Positions 63,655 to 64,000 of a DNA stretch of 64,000 bases are shown here, one piece after another. This DNA comes from Aurelia coerulea. Taxonomy: Eukaryota; Cnidaria; Scyphozoa; Semaeostomeae; Ulmaridae. Below the pieces are notes generated by a model, which had not been told where the DNA came from, did no database searches, and saw only the letters and a list, made by a program, of their open reading frames with translations. Both the position numbers and the translations under genes were made by a program. Where the stretch lies: contig CM076957.1 in NCBI GenBank assembly GCA_039566865.1, forward strand, positions 9,681,896 to 9,745,895. The letters are read 5' to 3'. How positions within the stretch are numbered: the first letter of the stretch is position 1; each line of letters begins with the position of its first letter.

Positions 63655-64000
63655 CAGTTCCTACGTGTAAATAAAGTGAAAGGGCAAGCCCAAAGGAATA
63701 ATTATTAAAACAAAGCTAGGGGGATGGAAGACGGTTGGGAGTTAAGTGAAGGACGATCACGCAAAATAAGTAGACTTTCGTGGATAAGTAAGTCAAAGTC
63801 ATTGTTAGCTCTGTCCTACACAGAGAAATCTTCCAACGACGCGGCGTGACCTGATTAGTTGATATGGTCCTAGATGGCGGAAAGACGTACTTTTATTTTC
63901 TGACCTGCTTTGTTTATTCCCAAATGCTCCCTGCAACGTTTAATCAAATTACGGGATGTTTTTCCAAAGTACGAGGCATAGCAGCCAGGACACTGAAACT
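63655..64000 (-). pseudogene. Penelope-like GIY-YIG fragment (group E), continues past the window
   Basis: The minus strand from the right edge reads FQCPGCYASYFGKTSRNLIK, RCREHLGINKAGQKIKVRLS, then a stop, DHIN, SGHAASLEDFSVLDRANNDF, DLLIHESLLILRDRPSLNSQ and SSIPLALF. ASYFGKTSRNL with RCREHLG is the YIG-R part of a GIY-YIG domain, and the DLLIHESLLI...LN end is typical of PLE nucleases. The N-terminal GIY strand and RT would lie beyond 64000. At least one nonsense codon is present. It is distinct from groups A-D. Confidence 0.75.

Overview
This looks like nuclear DNA of a metazoan, most likely a marine invertebrate and plausibly a cnidarian. The case rests on AT-rich sequence, the mix of element lineages (Penelope-like elements with GIY-YIG domains, R2/NeSL-like elements with restriction-like endonucleases, Jockey/CR1/L2-type and RTE-type LINEs, one Ty3/Gypsy element, MITEs) and long (ATT)n tracts. 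No operons, tRNA or rRNA genes, or clearly intact host genes are visible. Taxon assignment is inference; no search was possible.

Layout. 0-1.35 kb: minus-strand LINE reverse transcriptase (RT) broken by an insertion. 1.35-5.8 kb: one long degenerate plus-strand gene of an uncharacterised family. 5.8-6.9 kb: non-coding, with a CpG-rich promoter-like patch. 6.9-33.1 kb: a dense retroelement cluster in which Penelope-like elements (PLEs; groups called A, B and C here) and R2-like elements are almost all bounded by (ATT)n tracts. At its centre an R2-like element (about 26.4 to 17.7 kb, minus strand) is split twice, by a complete 4,384-bp Ty3/Gypsy element with 155-bp LTRs and a TGATC target duplication, and by a foreign RT fragment flanked by about 104-bp direct repeats. 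33.2-42.2 kb: LINEs, including an L2/CR1-like copy with ORF1 but no endonuclease, and a CR1-like element with a 2A-like motif (GDVETNPGP) ahead of its endonuclease. 42.2-52 kb: a TA-flanked MITE, two near-identical inverted copies of an RTE-type element sharing a frameshift, a decayed PLE, and an 800-bp tandem duplication that preserves an empty site. 52-59.8 kb: mostly non-coding, with two 222-bp MITEs. 59.8-64 kb: further LINE, R2-like and PLE remains, the last running off the window.

The most notable signal is a short motif repeated eight times at PLE 3' ends: CTGANGA, one nucleotide, a short helix whose two sides change together, then GAAA. This is the catalytic core of a hammerhead ribozyme. 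With the (ATT)n junctions it gives a coherent picture of PLE and R2-like 3' ends meeting at shared microsatellite sites. Almost every coding region here belongs to a mobile element, and nearly all carry at least one lesion.
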